This document shows positions 27,087 to 36,794 of a stretch of 64,000 nucleotides of DNA, one piece after another; within the stretch, counting starts at the first letter, position 1, and every line of letters begins with the position of its first letter. Under the pieces are notes generated by a model that saw nothing but the letters and a program-made list of their open reading frames with translations, was not told the DNA's origin and did not search any database. Source of the stretch: Flavobacterium sp. LPB0248 (GTDB lineage: Bacteria > Bacteroidota > Bacteroidia > Flavobacteriales > Flavobacteriaceae); contig NZ_CP058246.1 of NCBI RefSeq assembly GCF_013388355.1, positions 434,001 through 498,000 of the forward strand. Reading direction: 5' to 3'. A program made the translations under genes and the position numbers.

Positions 27087-29522
27087 TTAGAATTTATAAG
27101 TAACACCAACTCTAAAGTTTCTTGGCGCTTCTGTCTGCCAGTAGTAAGCACTTAACCAGCTGTAGTACGAACCGCTATAAAGATATCTGTCTAAAATATT
27201 AAACACGTTTGCAGTCACTTTAAATTTACCGGTTTCATAAGATAATCCACCGTCTAGTTTAAAGTAAGTCGGAAGTTTTACAACTCCTGGACTCCAAGTA
27301 TCTGTTTGACGTCCATCAAGGAAAGTTCCACCGATCGAAGCACCAAAACCTTTTAGCTTACCATTTTGAAGCGTATAATTTAACCACGCATTTGCAGTAT
27401 GTTTAGCATAGCCAGGCACAACATCTCCTACTTTAATACCATTAGCTTCGGAAACATCTGGATCAACTTTGGTTACCGTTGACTCTGTAAAAGCATAATT
27501 TGCAATAAGATTTAAACCATCAAAGATTTTTCCTCTCAAATCAAATTCAACACCACGAGCTCTTTTTTCACCCAAAACTATTTTATATTGCTCATTTGGC
27601 TGATTATTAGGATCTCCCGTTAGCTCATTTTTCTTTAAGATATTATAAACCGATAAACTGGTATTCCAAGAACCGTCAAACCAATCTTTTTTAAGTCCAA
27701 ATTCAACATTGTTTCCTGTAAGCGGTTTTACATCACCACTTCTCACTACACCCGATTGAGGTGTAAAGGCTTGATCATATAATCCGTAAACTGCAAAATC
27801 ATCAGTAATAGAATAACTTAGACCCGCACGAGGCGTAATATGGCTATCTTCTTGCGGTTGATCATAACTGCTCGTCTGGCTAATCCAAGTATATCTTGCC
27901 GCAAGAGTCAATCTCAATTTATTCTCTAAAAAACCAAGTTCATCCTGTACATATCCCGCAGCATATTTCGAACCATAACGTCCTACTGCTCTTTGGCTTA
28001 ACGGAGTATCGTGATCAAATTGCGGTAAACCATTTGATGGCGTGCCATAATTTGGATTGTAAACGTTAAAAGGATTTGCATAAGTATCCAAATCATGAGA
28101 TTGTCCCCAATCAGCCATATAATCTTTACTTCCTAAATCTACTCCACCCAATACTTTATGAGAAACATTTCCTGTACTGAATTTTCCATTTACAAAAATC
28201 TGCCCTAAATACATATTGCTTTCTGCATCCCAAATACCAACATTTCTAATGATATCTCCTTTATCAAGGAAAACATCTGAAATTTTGTCTCCATCCGTAT
28301 CTATTTCAGCTGGCCCAACTAAACTTGGCCAAGAGCTATACCCTTGCTGAATGTATTTAAAATAAGACGTTTGAGCTGTAAGCTTCCAATTTTCGTCAAA
28401 CTTATGTTCGAACTGAAGATAACCGCTATGATCTTGAATGTTTGTATCAGGCAGTCCAGGCTGTGTCATCGTAAAATTACGAGGCAAAGTTGCATATCCA
28501 TCAGATTTAGGTCCAAAAACATAGTAAGAACCTACTTCAGTCATATTTGCGTATTGAAAATTATACTCGGCAGTAATTTTCGTTTTATCATCAATTTGAT
28601 ATGAAATCACAGGAGCAATTACATAACGATTATTGTGTTCAAATGGACGATGCGATCCTTTTTGCTGCGCTGCTCCGTTGAATCTATATAATAATTTTCC
28701 TTTTTTATCCAATTTTCCGTCAAAGTCAACGCTAACTCTATAAAAATCATAGCTTCCGCCAAGCACACTCACCTCACCTTTTGTTACACCTGTAGGCTTT
28801 TTAGTCACCACATTATATAATCCGCTTGGATCACCGCTTGAAAGCATAAAACCCGCTGGACCTTTTACAAACTCGATATGATCAACAAAACTCATATCTT
28901 CAGTTAATGGTCCCCAGAAAGAAGAAACCACATTAAATCCGTTTCTAAAAGCCTGGATTTGAGAACCTCTCATGGTAATATTGGTGTACAAATCTCCCCA
29001 ATGTTCTAAACGTACAGCACCACTTACGTTACGGATTACACCATCGCTCATACTTGTAATCTGTTGGTCTTTTAAAGTCTGTCCACTTACAATTTGTATG
29101 TTTTGAGGAATTTCTAAAACTGGCGTTTGAAGACGTAATGATAATGAAGGCTTATCTTGCTTGTATTTATTCTTTTTAATCACCACTTCTTCAAGATCTT
29201 GCTGGCTTTCTGAAAGAGAAAAATTCTTAGTTGTTACTTGTTTTGAATTAACTACGATTTTATCCTCAATAGGCTGAATTCCTACTCCATTTAATACAAT
29301 AGTGTATGTTCCTGGTTTTACATTTTTAATTTCATAATGTCCTGAAACAGTTGTAATATCTGAATATTTTGTTCCTTTTAAAGCCATAGCAATATTTTCT
29401 GCGGGTTTATTTCCGCTCAAAGAAACTTTCCCGTTTACAGTTCCAAGCTGTTGAGCCATCATATTTAATGAGCTCAAAAACAGCACAAAAAGATAAACTT
29501 TGGCATTCATAATTATTTTCAT
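27087..29522 (-). CDS. TonB-dependent siderophore receptor (FhuA-like)
   Basis: This 811-residue receptor is predicted to import a ferric siderophore. It has a signal peptide (LSSLNMMAQQ), a carboxypeptidase-like domain at about 25-105, then a siderophore-type plug (QIVSGQTLKDQQITSMSDGVIRNVSG, DHIEFVKGPAGFMLSSGDPSG, YNVVTKKPT). The barrel contains YDQAFTPQSG and LTGNNVEFGLKKDWFDG, with the terminal strand RVGVTYKF. The PAGFMLSSGDPSGLYNVVTKKP segment is diagnostic of this subfamily. A start at M5 (29510) is an alternative. The exact promoter at 29548-29579 would give a short leader. Iron control is likely from family knowledge, but I did not see a clear Fur box. Confidence 0.92.
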   Translation of the reverse strand: MKIIMNAKVYLFVLFLSSLNMMAQQLGTVNGKVSLSGNKPAENIAMALKGTKYSDITTVSGHYEIKNVKPGTYTIVLNGVGIQPIEDKIVVNSKQVTTKNFSLSESQQDLEEVVIKKNKYKQDKPSLSLRLQTPVLEIPQNIQIVSGQTLKDQQITSMSDGVIRNVSGAVRLEHWGDLYTNITMRGSQIQAFRNGFNVVSSFWGPLTEDMSFVDHIEFVKGPAGFMLSSGDPSGLYNVVTKKPTGVTKGEVSVLGGSYDFYRVSVDFDGKLDKKGKLLYRFNGAAQQKGSHRPFEHNNRYVIAPVISYQIDDKTKITAEYNFQYANMTEVGSYYVFGPKSDGYATLPRNFTMTQPGLPDTNIQDHSGYLQFEHKFDENWKLTAQTSYFKYIQQGYSSWPSLVGPAEIDTDGDKISDVFLDKGDIIRNVGIWDAESNMYLGQIFVNGKFSTGNVSHKVLGGVDLGSKDYMADWGQSHDLDTYANPFNVYNPNYGTPSNGLPQFDHDTPLSQRAVGRYGSKYAAGYVQDELGFLENKLRLTLAARYTWISQTSSYDQPQEDSHITPRAGLSYSITDDFAVYGLYDQAFTPQSGVVRSGDVKPLTGNNVEFGLKKDWFDGSWNTSLSVYNILKKNELTGDPNNQPNEQYKIVLGEKRARGVEFDLRGKIFDGLNLIANYAFTESTVTKVDPDVSEANGIKVGDVVPGYAKHTANAWLNYTLQNGKLKGFGASIGGTFLDGRQTDTWSPGVVKLPTYFKLDGGLSYETGKFKVTANVFNILDRYLYSGSYYSWLSAYYWQTEAPRNFRVGVTYKF

Positions 29523-29547
29523 TTGGTTTTGATTTTAAATTGAGCGA

Positions 29548-29579
29548 CAAAAGTATATGCTAATCTTAACATTTCCAAA
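29548..29579 (-). promoter_or_regulatory. Promoter of the siderophore receptor gene
   Basis: On the minus strand TTTG (29579-29576) is followed after 20 bases by TACTTTTG (29555-29548). Both boxes match the consensus. The start codon is 25 bp further on. Confidence 0.65.
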
Positions 29580-29759
29580 TTATTTTAATTCATTCTAAAT
29601 AAATATAAATTATTATGCTAAATCCGTTAAAATAAAATTTGAACCATTCATTTCTCTCCTATTTCCTGATAATCTTAATCTGCATTAAGCAGGAAACCAA
29701 AATCTATTTCTATCTTTATATTTCGAAATTTCAAAACCAAAAACAAATAACTTCCTGAT

Positions 29760-31037
29760 ATGAAATCAAATACAATAAGAAAAGTTGCCATTGTAGGCTA
29801 TAACAGAATTCCTTTTGCAAGAGCTAATACAGCTTATTCTAATGTGGGAAATAAAGATATGATGACCGCTGCACTCAATGGTCTTATTGATAAATACAAT
29901 CTAAAAGGAAAATTATTAGGCGAAGTTGCTGGAGGTGCTGTAATTAAACATACTTACGACAATAATTTGATTCGAGAATGTGTCATGCAAACCAGTCTAG
30001 ACCCCGCAACACCTGCATGCGATCTGCAGCAGGCTTGCGATACCGGAATTGAAAGTGCTATTTATATTGCCAACAAAATTGCGCTCGGACAAATTGATTC
30101 TGGAATTGCTGGAGGTGTAGATTCGATAAGTGATATGCCAATTGCGGTAAGCGAAAAACTTAGAAAAGTATTGTTAGAAGCCAGGCAAGCAAAGTCTTTG
30201 GGTGAGAAAATCAAAACGTTTCTAAAACTTCGTCCAAAAGATCTTAGTCCATTGGTTCCTAAAAATGAGGAATCGCAAACTGGACTCTCTATGGGCGGAC
30301 ATACCGAGATTACAGCAAAATATTATAAAATTTCGCGTGAAGACCAAGATGAGTTTGCTTTAAGAAGTCATTTGAATATGGCCAAAGCCTATGATGAAGG
30401 CTTTTTTGATGATATGATTACGCCTTTCAACGGATTGGATACAGACAATAATCTTAGAAGAGACAGTACAATTGAAAAACTAGCGAAATTAAAACCAGCG
30501 TTTGATAAAGTAAATGGTACTTTAACCGCAGGAAATTCAACACCTTTAACAGACGGAGCTTCTTGTATTCTTCTGGCTAGCGAAGAATGGGCAAAAGAAC
30601 AAGGACTTCCTATTTTGGCGTATATTACTTTCGCGGAAATTGCTGCTATTGAATATGTCAAAAATCAGCAGAATCTTCTATTAGCACCTTTATTCGCAGC
30701 TTCAAGAATGCTGGAAAAAGCAGAATTAAACTTGCAAGATTTTGATTATTACGAAATTCACGAAGCTTTTGCAGCTCAGACTTTAGCAACTTTAAAAATC
30801 TGGGAAAGCCCAGAACTAAGCACCGAAATAGGTTTAAAGAAAACGTTAGGGGCTATTGACCGAAACAAACTAAATGTAAAAGGAAGCAGTTTAGCAGCCG
30901 CACACCCATTTGCCGCAACTGGCGGAAGAATTATTGGCGTAATGGCCAAATTATTGAACGAAAAAGGTTCAGGAAGAGGCTTAATTTCGATCTGTGCCGC
31001 AGGCGGTCAAGGAGTTACCATGATAATCGAGAAATAA
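29760..31037 (+). CDS. Acetyl-CoA C-acyltransferase (thiolase, FadI-like)
   Basis: This 425-residue thiolase condenses or cleaves 3-ketoacyl-CoA, as in the last step of fatty-acid beta-oxidation. The catalytic residues are all present: nucleophile C93 (LQQACDTGIES), H334 in YEIHEAFAAQT and C412 in SICAAGGQG. The Gly-rich SSLAAAHPFAATGGR segment lies near 380. The length agrees with FadI (about 436) and is longer than biosynthetic thiolases (about 393). It stands alone with no hydratase or dehydrogenase partner nearby, and it is divergent from the siderophore receptor. Confidence 0.92.
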   Translation: MKSNTIRKVAIVGYNRIPFARANTAYSNVGNKDMMTAALNGLIDKYNLKGKLLGEVAGGAVIKHTYDNNLIRECVMQTSLDPATPACDLQQACDTGIESAIYIANKIALGQIDSGIAGGVDSISDMPIAVSEKLRKVLLEARQAKSLGEKIKTFLKLRPKDLSPLVPKNEESQTGLSMGGHTEITAKYYKISREDQDEFALRSHLNMAKAYDEGFFDDMITPFNGLDTDNNLRRDSTIEKLAKLKPAFDKVNGTLTAGNSTPLTDGASCILLASEEWAKEQGLPILAYITFAEIAAIEYVKNQQNLLLAPLFAASRMLEKAELNLQDFDYYEIHEAFAAQTLATLKIWESPELSTEIGLKKTLGAIDRNKLNVKGSSLAAAHPFAATGGRIIGVMAKLLNEKGSGRGLISICAAGGQGVTMIIEK

Positions 31038-31066
31038 TTTTTAAAAATATTTCAATTCAATTTTAT

Positions 31067-31134
31067 AAATCTGCTGAATCTGCTAAATCTGCGGGAGTAA
31101 TTTTGCTCGCAGATTCAGCAGATTCAACAGATTT
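31067..31134. repeat. Interspersed palindromic repeat, family A
   Basis: The left arm AAATCTGCTGAATCTGCT..GCGGGAG faces the right arm CTCGCAGATTCAGCAGATTC..AGATTT. It lies at the 3' end of the thiolase gene. Confidence 0.82.
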
Positions 31135-31191
31135 TTTTTTATTTAAAATCTTCCTAAAAGATTTAAATATATAACTGCTAAAATTTTTTTG

Positions 31192-31277
31192 TTTCACGCA
31201 GATTTAGCAGATTATTGCGGATTTTTTTATTAGAATCTGCAATAATCTGCTTAAATCTTTTTTAATCTGCGTGAAAA
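31192..31277. repeat. Interspersed palindromic repeat, family A, second copy in tandem
   Basis: TTTCACGCAGATTTAGCAGA faces AATCTGCTTAAATC..AATCTGCGTGAAA. It is only 58 bp from the previous copy, so the thiolase-SdhA gap (31038-31414) is mostly repeat, with no gene and no sdhC in it. Confidence 0.82.
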
Positions 31278-31414
31278 ATTTAAACATGTTACTGTAATTA
31301 AAATCCATTTTTTATTTAAACATATTCATACAAAAACAGCTAAATATCAATATTTTATACTAAATTTAGTTTTCTATTAAAGCTTTTGTATCAATTCATT
31401 TTAAACCACTAAAA

Positions 31415-33325
31415 ATGATGGAATCAAAAATACCCGAAGGTCCTCTTGCTGATAAATGGAGTCTTTACAAGTCTAAAGCCAAATTGGTCAATCCCGCAAA
31501 CCGAAAAAAACTAAATATTATAGTCGTTGGAACAGGTCTTGCAGGCGCTTCCTGCGCGGCTTCGCTTGCTGAACAAGGTTATAATATAAAATCCTTCTGC
31601 TTTCAGGATTCTCCACGACGCGCGCATTCTGTTGCCGCTCAAGGCGGAGTAAATGCTGCCAAAAACTACAAAAACGATGGTGATAGTACCTACAGAATGT
31701 TTTACGATACCATAAAAGGTGGCGATTTCAGATCTCGTGAAGCCAATGTTTATCGTTTAGCCGAATGTTCTGCACATCTTATAGACCACGCAGTTGCACA
31801 AGGTGTACCTTTTGCAAGGGAATATGCGGGTTATTTAAACAACCGATCTTTTGGAGGTGTTCAGGTTTCTCGAACTTTTTATGCTAGAGGCCAAACCGGA
31901 CAACAGCTTTTATTGGGCGCTTATCAAGCCTTGGAGCGTCAGGCATCTTTAGGAAAAGTGACTTTGTATACCCGTCACGAAATGCTTGAACTCGTTGTTA
32001 TTGATGGCAAAGCCAAAGGCATAATTGCACGAAATCTCGAAACTGGAATTTTAGAGCGTCATGCCGCCGATGCCGTAGTTTTGGCTTCTGGCGGTTACGG
32101 AAAAGTATATTATCTGTCTACTTTGGCCATGGGCTGTAACAGCTCTGCCATTTGGCGTGCGCATAAAAAAGGTGCTTATATGGCAGGCGTGAGCTGGATT
32201 CAGTTTCACCCTACTTCTCTTCCTCAACATGGTGAAAACCAGTCAAAACTGACTTTAATGTCGGAATCGCTTCGAAATGACGGACGTATCTGGGTTCCTA
32301 AAAAAGCCGCAGATGAACGAACTGCAAACGCCATTCCCGAAGAAGAACGCGATTATTACTTAGAACGCCGTTATCCTTCCTTTGGAAATTTAGCGCCAAG
32401 AGATATTTCGTCAAGAGCGGCAAAAGAAAGAATTGATGCGGGTCATGGTGTTGGACCTATGAAAAATGCTATTTATCTCGATTTCTCGGATGCCATTAAA
32501 GCACAGGGAAAAGATAAAATCGAAGCCAAATACAGCAATCTTTTTGCGATGTACGAAAAGATTACAGGAATAAACGCTTATAAAGAACCAATGCTGATTT
32601 CGCCCTCGGCGCATTTCACTATGGGCGGGCTTTGGGTCGATTATGAACTTATGACTACAATTCCAGGTTTATTTGCTTTAGGTGAAGCCAATTTTGCCGA
32701 TCATGGCGCCAATCGTCTAGGTGCCAATTCACTGCTTCAAGCTTGTGTCGACGGTTATTTTATTGCGCCATATACCATTCCGAATTATTTGGCTGGCGAA
32801 TTGAATTTACCGAAATCTGATATTTCGCATCCTGCATTTGAAGAAGCTGAGAAAGCCGTGAGAAGGCAGCTGGATCGCTTTTTACATACGAACGGAACAC
32901 TTTCAGCAGATTATTTCCATAAAAAAATCGGACGTCTTCTATACGAAAAATGTGGTCTTTCACGAAGCAGACAAAAATTGGAAGAAGCTTTAATCGAAAT
33001 TCGTGAACTGAAAGCTTCATTTGAAAAAGATCTCAGAATCACTGGGGATAATACTTTAAACAGCGAACTAGAAAAAGCAGGCCGAATTGCCGATTATATC
33101 GAATTAGCCGAATTAATGTGCTACGATGCCTTACAGCGTGAAGAATCCTGCGGTGCACACTTTAGAGAAGAATATCAAACTGCTGATGGCGAGGCTGTTC
33201 GCAACGACAATGAATTCTGCTATGTTTCTGCCTGGGAATGGAAAGGTTTAAATAACGAACCAGAACTTCATAAAGAACCTTTAACCTTTGAATCGGTGGA
33301 ACTTGCAGTGAGAAGCTATAAATAA
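31415..33325 (+). CDS. sdhA: Succinate dehydrogenase/fumarate reductase flavoprotein subunit
   Basis: This 636-residue FAD subunit interconverts succinate and fumarate. It has a dinucleotide fold ([20 protein letters not shown]), the covalent-FAD histidine H71 in [17 protein letters not shown] and a capping domain with the active-site segments [14 protein letters not shown] and QFHPTSLP. The substrate-binding [13 protein letters not shown], the [15 protein letters not shown] segment and the C-terminal helical domain follow. It resembles the Bacteroidota class, where sdhC-sdhA-sdhB is usual. Here the cytochrome b subunit gene is absent upstream and downstream. It pairs with the iron-sulfur gene 69 bp downstream. 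Confidence 0.95.
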   Translation: MMESKIPEGPLADKWSLYKSKAKLVNPANRKKLNIIVVGTGLAGASCAASLAEQGYNIKSFCFQDSPRRAHSVAAQGGVNAAKNYKNDGDSTYRMFYDTIKGGDFRSREANVYRLAECSAHLIDHAVAQGVPFAREYAGYLNNRSFGGVQVSRTFYARGQTGQQLLLGAYQALERQASLGKVTLYTRHEMLELVVIDGKAKGIIARNLETGILERHAADAVVLASGGYGKVYYLSTLAMGCNSSAIWRAHKKGAYMAGVSWIQFHPTSLPQHGENQSKLTLMSESLRNDGRIWVPKKAADERTANAIPEEERDYYLERRYPSFGNLAPRDISSRAAKERIDAGHGVGPMKNAIYLDFSDAIKAQGKDKIEAKYSNLFAMYEKITGINAYKEPMLISPSAHFTMGGLWVDYELMTTIPGLFALGEANFADHGANRLGANSLLQACVDGYFIAPYTIPNYLAGELNLPKSDISHPAFEEAEKAVRRQLDRFLHTNGTLSADYFHKKIGRLLYEKCGLSRSRQKLEEALIEIRELKASFEKDLRITGDNTLNSELEKAGRIADYIELAELMCYDALQREESCGAHFREEYQTADGEAVRNDNEFCYVSAWEWKGLNNEPELHKEPLTFESVELAVRSYK

Positions 33326-33394
33326 TGGTGAATTGTTAATTGTAAATTATTAATTAACAACTCAAAATTCATAACTCATAACTCATAATTATCT

Positions 33395-34141
33395 ATGAAA
33401 CTTTATCTAAAAATATGGCGCCAGTTTAATTCTTCAACAAAAGGAGAGATGACAGATTATGAAATTGATGGAGTATCTGAACATATGTCGTTTCTAGAAA
33501 TGCTGGATCTTTTAAACGAATCTCTAATTCAAAATGGGGAACGTGTAATCGAATTTGATCATGACTGCCGTGAAGGAATCTGTGGGCAATGCGGCGTAAT
33601 GATAAACGGACGCGCTCATGGTCCTTTAAAAAATACTACAACCTGTCAGCTTCATATGAGAAGTTTTAAGGATGGGGATACTATTTATATTGAGCCTTTT
33701 CGCGCTAAAGCTTTTCCTGTTCTCCGCGATTTAAAAATTGACCGAAAAGCATTTGATTCTATCATTGCTTCGGGAGGTTTTATTGGCGCGGCAACGGGTC
33801 AAGCGCCAGAAGCAAACAGTATTCCGATTTCGTATGAAACTGCAGAAGCCGCTTTTGATGCTGCCGCCTGTATTGGATGCGGAGCTTGTGTCGCTTCCTG
33901 TAAAAATGCCAGCGCCGCTTTGTTTGTTGGTGCCAAAATAACGCATTTAGCACTTTTGCCACAAGGAAAATTAGAAGCCCAAACACGTGTTGTTTCGATG
34001 GTAAAACAAATGGATGAAGAAGGTTTTGGAGCTTGTTCTGATACAAGAGCCTGCGAAATAGAATGTCCACAGGGAATTTCGGTGCTTTCTATTGCTAAAA
34101 TGAATTTAGAATATATGAAGGCTTTGACTTTTAGGAAATAA
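33395..34141 (+). CDS. sdhB: Succinate dehydrogenase/fumarate reductase iron-sulfur subunit
   Basis: This 248-residue electron-transfer subunit has a plant-type [2Fe-2S] ferredoxin domain (CREGICGQCGVMINGRAHG, then TTTCQLHM) and a C-terminal bacterial ferredoxin domain with CIGCGACVASCKN and CSDTRACEIECPQGI for the [4Fe-4S] and [3Fe-4S] clusters. All cysteine ligands are present. It would pass electrons from SdhA to a membrane cytochrome b, which is not encoded here. A 69-bp AT-rich spacer with short inverted repeats separates it from sdhA. Confidence 0.94.
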   Translation: MKLYLKIWRQFNSSTKGEMTDYEIDGVSEHMSFLEMLDLLNESLIQNGERVIEFDHDCREGICGQCGVMINGRAHGPLKNTTTCQLHMRSFKDGDTIYIEPFRAKAFPVLRDLKIDRKAFDSIIASGGFIGAATGQAPEANSIPISYETAEAAFDAAACIGCGACVASCKNASAALFVGAKITHLALLPQGKLEAQTRVVSMVKQMDEEGFGACSDTRACEIECPQGISVLSIAKMNLEYMKALTFRK

Positions 34142-34142
34142 G

Positions 34143-34262
34143 TTTTTGCCGCTAAGACGCAAAGGTGGAAAGTTTTAAACCTAAAAAACTTAAAAAAAGA
34201 AAAACTTTGCGACTCTGCAAGATTAAAAAAACCTAGTGTCTTTGTGTCTTAGCGGCAAAAAA
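34143..34262. repeat. Interspersed palindromic repeat, family C (GCCGCTAAGAC/GTCTTAGCGGC)
   Basis: TTTTTGCCGCTAAGACGCAAAG opens the element and GTGTCTTAGCGGCAAAAA closes it. AAAGTTTTAAAC and AAAACTTTGCGACT face each other inside. It lies between the converging sdhB and DapB-like genes. A fragment of the same family lies near 25891. Confidence 0.8.
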
Positions 34263-34267
34263 CAAAC

Positions 34268-35017
34268 TTAAACCGTAAAATAAGGCGTTAGAATATCTTC
34301 AAAATTGTATAACCCTTTTTCTTTCTCTTTTAGATTTTCGGCCACAAAAATAACTCCGTTTCCGAATGCTTCTCTCGAAATCGATTCGTGAATTAAACGC
34401 ACGGTTTGAAATGGAAAACCAAAAATAACTTCATGTTTTCCAACGATTCCTCCTGCTCTAACCGAATTGATATTTTCTTTATCCACATCCAGTGCTTCGG
34501 CAATTTTTACTGCTGTTCCAGATGTTCCCTGTTTGGTTTTAAAGTGCTCTTCGTTTACTTCGATATCCACCCAAGGTGCAATTTTCTTTAAAAATTTAGC
34601 AGCAAATAATAAATAGTTTACTCCTAAAGTAATATTAGGCGACCAGAATACTGTAGTTTTCTTAGCTAGTTTCTTTAAAAAATCTAGTTCTTTATCTTTA
34701 TAATGAGAGATTGCCGATATGATTTTTATATTCTTTTTGGCTGCCGCTTCACCGTACGTGTAAATTCCCTGATGCGATGAAAAATCGATAATAACGTCGA
34801 CAGGATGTTTATCTAATAATTCCTCGATAGAAGTTTTAGAACTAGAATAGATTAAGCCGGGTTCTTCTGACTGCACTCCAAAGAATTCTGGTACCGATCT
34901 GTGTTCCAAAACTGTACTTTGTCTTAAAACCCATTCTAAGCAGAATTTTTTATTTTCTAATAATATTGAAGCTACTGATTTTCCAGTTTTTCCGAATCCG
35001 ATTAATCCTATTTTCAT
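34268..35017 (-). CDS. DapB-like dihydrodipicolinate reductase paralogue
   Basis: This 249-residue protein has an N-terminal NAD(P)-binding fold (MKIGLIGFGKTGKSVAS) and the DapB C-terminal domain. The usual DapB signature is a HHRHKVDAPSGTA-like segment. Here it reads EEHFKTKQGTSGTAVKIAEA, so one histidine, the catalytic lysine position and the DAP residues differ while SGTA remains. The conserved NITLGVNYLL strand precedes it. It is therefore probably a family member with another substrate, or a divergent reductase. I chose the ATG at 35017, adjacent to the Rossmann strand, over that at 35023. No other lysine-pathway genes are near. Confidence 0.75.
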   Translation of the reverse strand: MKIGLIGFGKTGKSVASILLENKKFCLEWVLRQSTVLEHRSVPEFFGVQSEEPGLIYSSSKTSIEELLDKHPVDVIIDFSSHQGIYTYGEAAAKKNIKIISAISHYKDKELDFLKKLAKKTTVFWSPNITLGVNYLLFAAKFLKKIAPWVDIEVNEEHFKTKQGTSGTAVKIAEALDVDKENINSVRAGGIVGKHEVIFGFPFQTVRLIHESISREAFGNGVIFVAENLKEKEKGLYNFEDILTPYFTV

Positions 35018-35023
35018 AAGCAT

Positions 35024-35379
35024 GTTATTTTTTGTGGGCGAGACTGCCCGGTTGAAAAATATTGATATTATAAAGAAGTAAATATCAATTCTAATTTTAA
35101 AGAATACAGCAGTTTTAGAAACCGCTTGTTTATAAAAATAGGAAAATCATAACAGAATTACCAACTAAAACTTCATTTTATAACAATAAAATCATTTATT
35201 AATACGATTTTATCTGTTAATGCAAAATAAATCTATCCAATTTTACACCGAATCGCTTTTCTAAATTATTCTGTTGAAAATGTTAAAAAATGGCATTAAA
35301 AAAAGAATCTGACCTTATACAAGTAAACATATTTTGACTAGATTTATGGCCTGATACCCCAAATAAATATCAGTAAGTA
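35024..35379. other. Divergent intergenic region, no gene seen
   Basis: About 356 bp of AT-rich DNA lies between the DapB-like and DUF1810 genes. I see no exact promoter pair, no hairpin of note and no small frame with a good context. Confidence 0.4.
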
Positions 35380-35811
35380 ATGGCCTACAACAATAATGGA
35401 CTGCTTCGTTTTTTAGATGCTCAGAATAAATTGTATCTGACAGCTCTGGACGAAATTAAAAATGGTAAGAAAGAATCTCCTTGGATGTGGTTTATATTTC
35501 CGCAGATAAAAGGAATGGGTTCTAATGATACTTCCAAATTTTACGAAATCAAAAATGCCGATGAAGCAATTGCTTTTCTAGAGCATCCAATTCTAGGAAA
35601 ACATCTTATAGAAATCACTTCTGAACTGATCAAAAAGGAAGAAAATGTTTCTGATATTTTTGAAAGCATTGATGTAGAAAATCTTCAATCCTGTATGACA
35701 TTGTTCGCCAGCGTTCAAAATACAGAACCAATTTTTCAAGAAGTGCTTCACAAACACTTTGATGGTTCATCCGATTTTCATACACTGCAATTATTGTATA
35801 GCAATCTTTGA
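35380..35811 (+). CDS. DUF1810 family protein
   Basis: This 143-residue soluble protein matches the DUF1810 pattern: FLDAQNKLYLTALDEIKNGKKESPWMWFIFPQIKGMG near the N-terminus, then EAIAFLEHPILGKHLIEIT and a C-terminal CMTLFASVQ..FQEVLHKHFDG..DFHTLQLL. The family function is not known. It appears monocistronic. Confidence 0.85.
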   Translation: MAYNNNGLLRFLDAQNKLYLTALDEIKNGKKESPWMWFIFPQIKGMGSNDTSKFYEIKNADEAIAFLEHPILGKHLIEITSELIKKEENVSDIFESIDVENLQSCMTLFASVQNTEPIFQEVLHKHFDGSSDFHTLQLLYSNL

Positions 35812-35826
35812 TATTTTAACTGCTTA

Positions 35827-35947
35827 TTTAACCGCAAAGAGCGCAAAGATTGATTCTATACAAAGCTTTATTGAAACGCAAAGTTCGCAAAGCTTTGGTA
35901 AAATACTTTGCAAACTTTGCGTAAACCTTTGCGTTCTTTGCGGTTAA
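35827..35947. repeat. Interspersed palindromic repeat, family B (AACCGCAAAG/CTTTGCGGTT)
   Basis: TTAACCGCAAAGAGCGCAAA opens it and GCGTTCTTTGCGGTTAA closes it, with AAGTTCGCAAAGCTTTGG and ACTTTGCGTAAACC inside. Another copy lies inside coding DNA at 55837-55968, and half a copy at 54543-54606. Confidence 0.85.
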
Positions 35948-36046
35948 CTTAGCAGCCAATTAGCGGTTAAATAAACCTATTCTGAATAAAATTTCTTCAA
36001 ACACTCAATAATTTTATTTTATTTAGAATTAATATAAATAAACTTT

Positions 36047-36054
36047 TATATTTG
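36047..36054 (+). promoter_or_regulatory. -7 box of the ECF sigma gene
   Basis: TATATTTG matches TAnnTTTG and lies about 73 bp ahead of the ATG at 36128. A TTTA about 21 bases upstream is a weak -33 element. Confidence 0.4.
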
Positions 36055-36127
36055 CCGCTTTCTGAGCAAATTTGAGTTGTTTTTAATATTTACTTCATAT
36101 TGCTTTTTTTCAAATAAATTCCGTTTA

Positions 36128-36727
36128 ATGAATAATAATGCCAGTTTCGAATTAGATCTTTTCCATTCTTTTAAGGAAGGCGACGAAACTGCATTTAAGT
36201 TTTTTTACGATAAATATTTTAGAAGAATTCAATCTTTCAGCGTTCAGTTCATTTACGATCAGGACGAAGCCGAAAATCTGGCTCAGGAAGCCTTACTACA
36301 CTTATGGCAAAATAGAGAAAATGTGGAATCTGTTAACGGAATTCAGGCTTTCTTGTTTACCTATGCCAAATCAAAATGTTTGAATTTAATTCGCCACAAT
36401 AAAGTGAAAGATAAATTCAAAAATGACCTCTTAAACCACAAAGAGCGAGAATTGGATATTGAGGTTTTAAACTCCATTCAGTTCGACACTTTAGAATTAA
36501 CCGAGTTAGAACGTATTATTCAGGAATCTATTAGCGATCTGCCACCAAAAACGCGAGAAGTTTTTATAAAAAAACGTTTCGAGAATAAAAAAAATGCAGA
36601 AATCGCCGAAGAAATGGGAGTTTCTTTAAAAGCTGTCGAAGCCCATATGACAAAGGCTTTGAAGATTTTAAAAACCCGCTTATCTGATTATTTGTTCTTA
36701 ATTTTTATCCTTATTTATAATAATTAA
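36128..36727 (+). CDS. ECF RNA polymerase sigma factor, FecI-type
   Basis: This 199-residue sigma-70 family factor has region 2 at about 20-85 (FKFFYDKYFRRIQSFSVQFIYDQDEAENLAQEALLHLWQNR) and region 4 at about 135-190 (LPPKTREVFIKKRFENKKNAEIAEEMGVSLKAVEAHMTKALKIL). I start at MNNNASFE (36128); the frame is open further upstream but without sigma-like sequence. With the FecR gene next to it and an STN-bearing SusC after that, it should be released when the outer-membrane transducer senses its substrate. It then directs transcription of the downstream operon. Confidence 0.93.
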   Translation: MNNNASFELDLFHSFKEGDETAFKFFYDKYFRRIQSFSVQFIYDQDEAENLAQEALLHLWQNRENVESVNGIQAFLFTYAKSKCLNLIRHNKVKDKFKNDLLNHKERELDIEVLNSIQFDTLELTELERIIQESISDLPPKTREVFIKKRFENKKNAEIAEEMGVSLKAVEAHMTKALKILKTRLSDYLFLIFILIYNN

Positions 36728-36794
36728 GAATAAAAGGTAGGGTATTTTAATTCTGAGGTGTACTTATAATGGCGAGAAGTTTTAAAACGCAAAT

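Noticed and set aside
31038..31414. A missing sdhC or other small membrane gene in the thiolase-SdhA gap
   Set aside because: The interval is mostly two palindromic repeats, and no frame with membrane helices or heme-ligand histidines is present.
35827..35947. Possible CRISPR-like or tandem array in the CGCAAAG-rich stretch
   Set aside because: The words form a single inverted repeat without regular spacers, and the same element recurs elsewhere as a dispersed copy.
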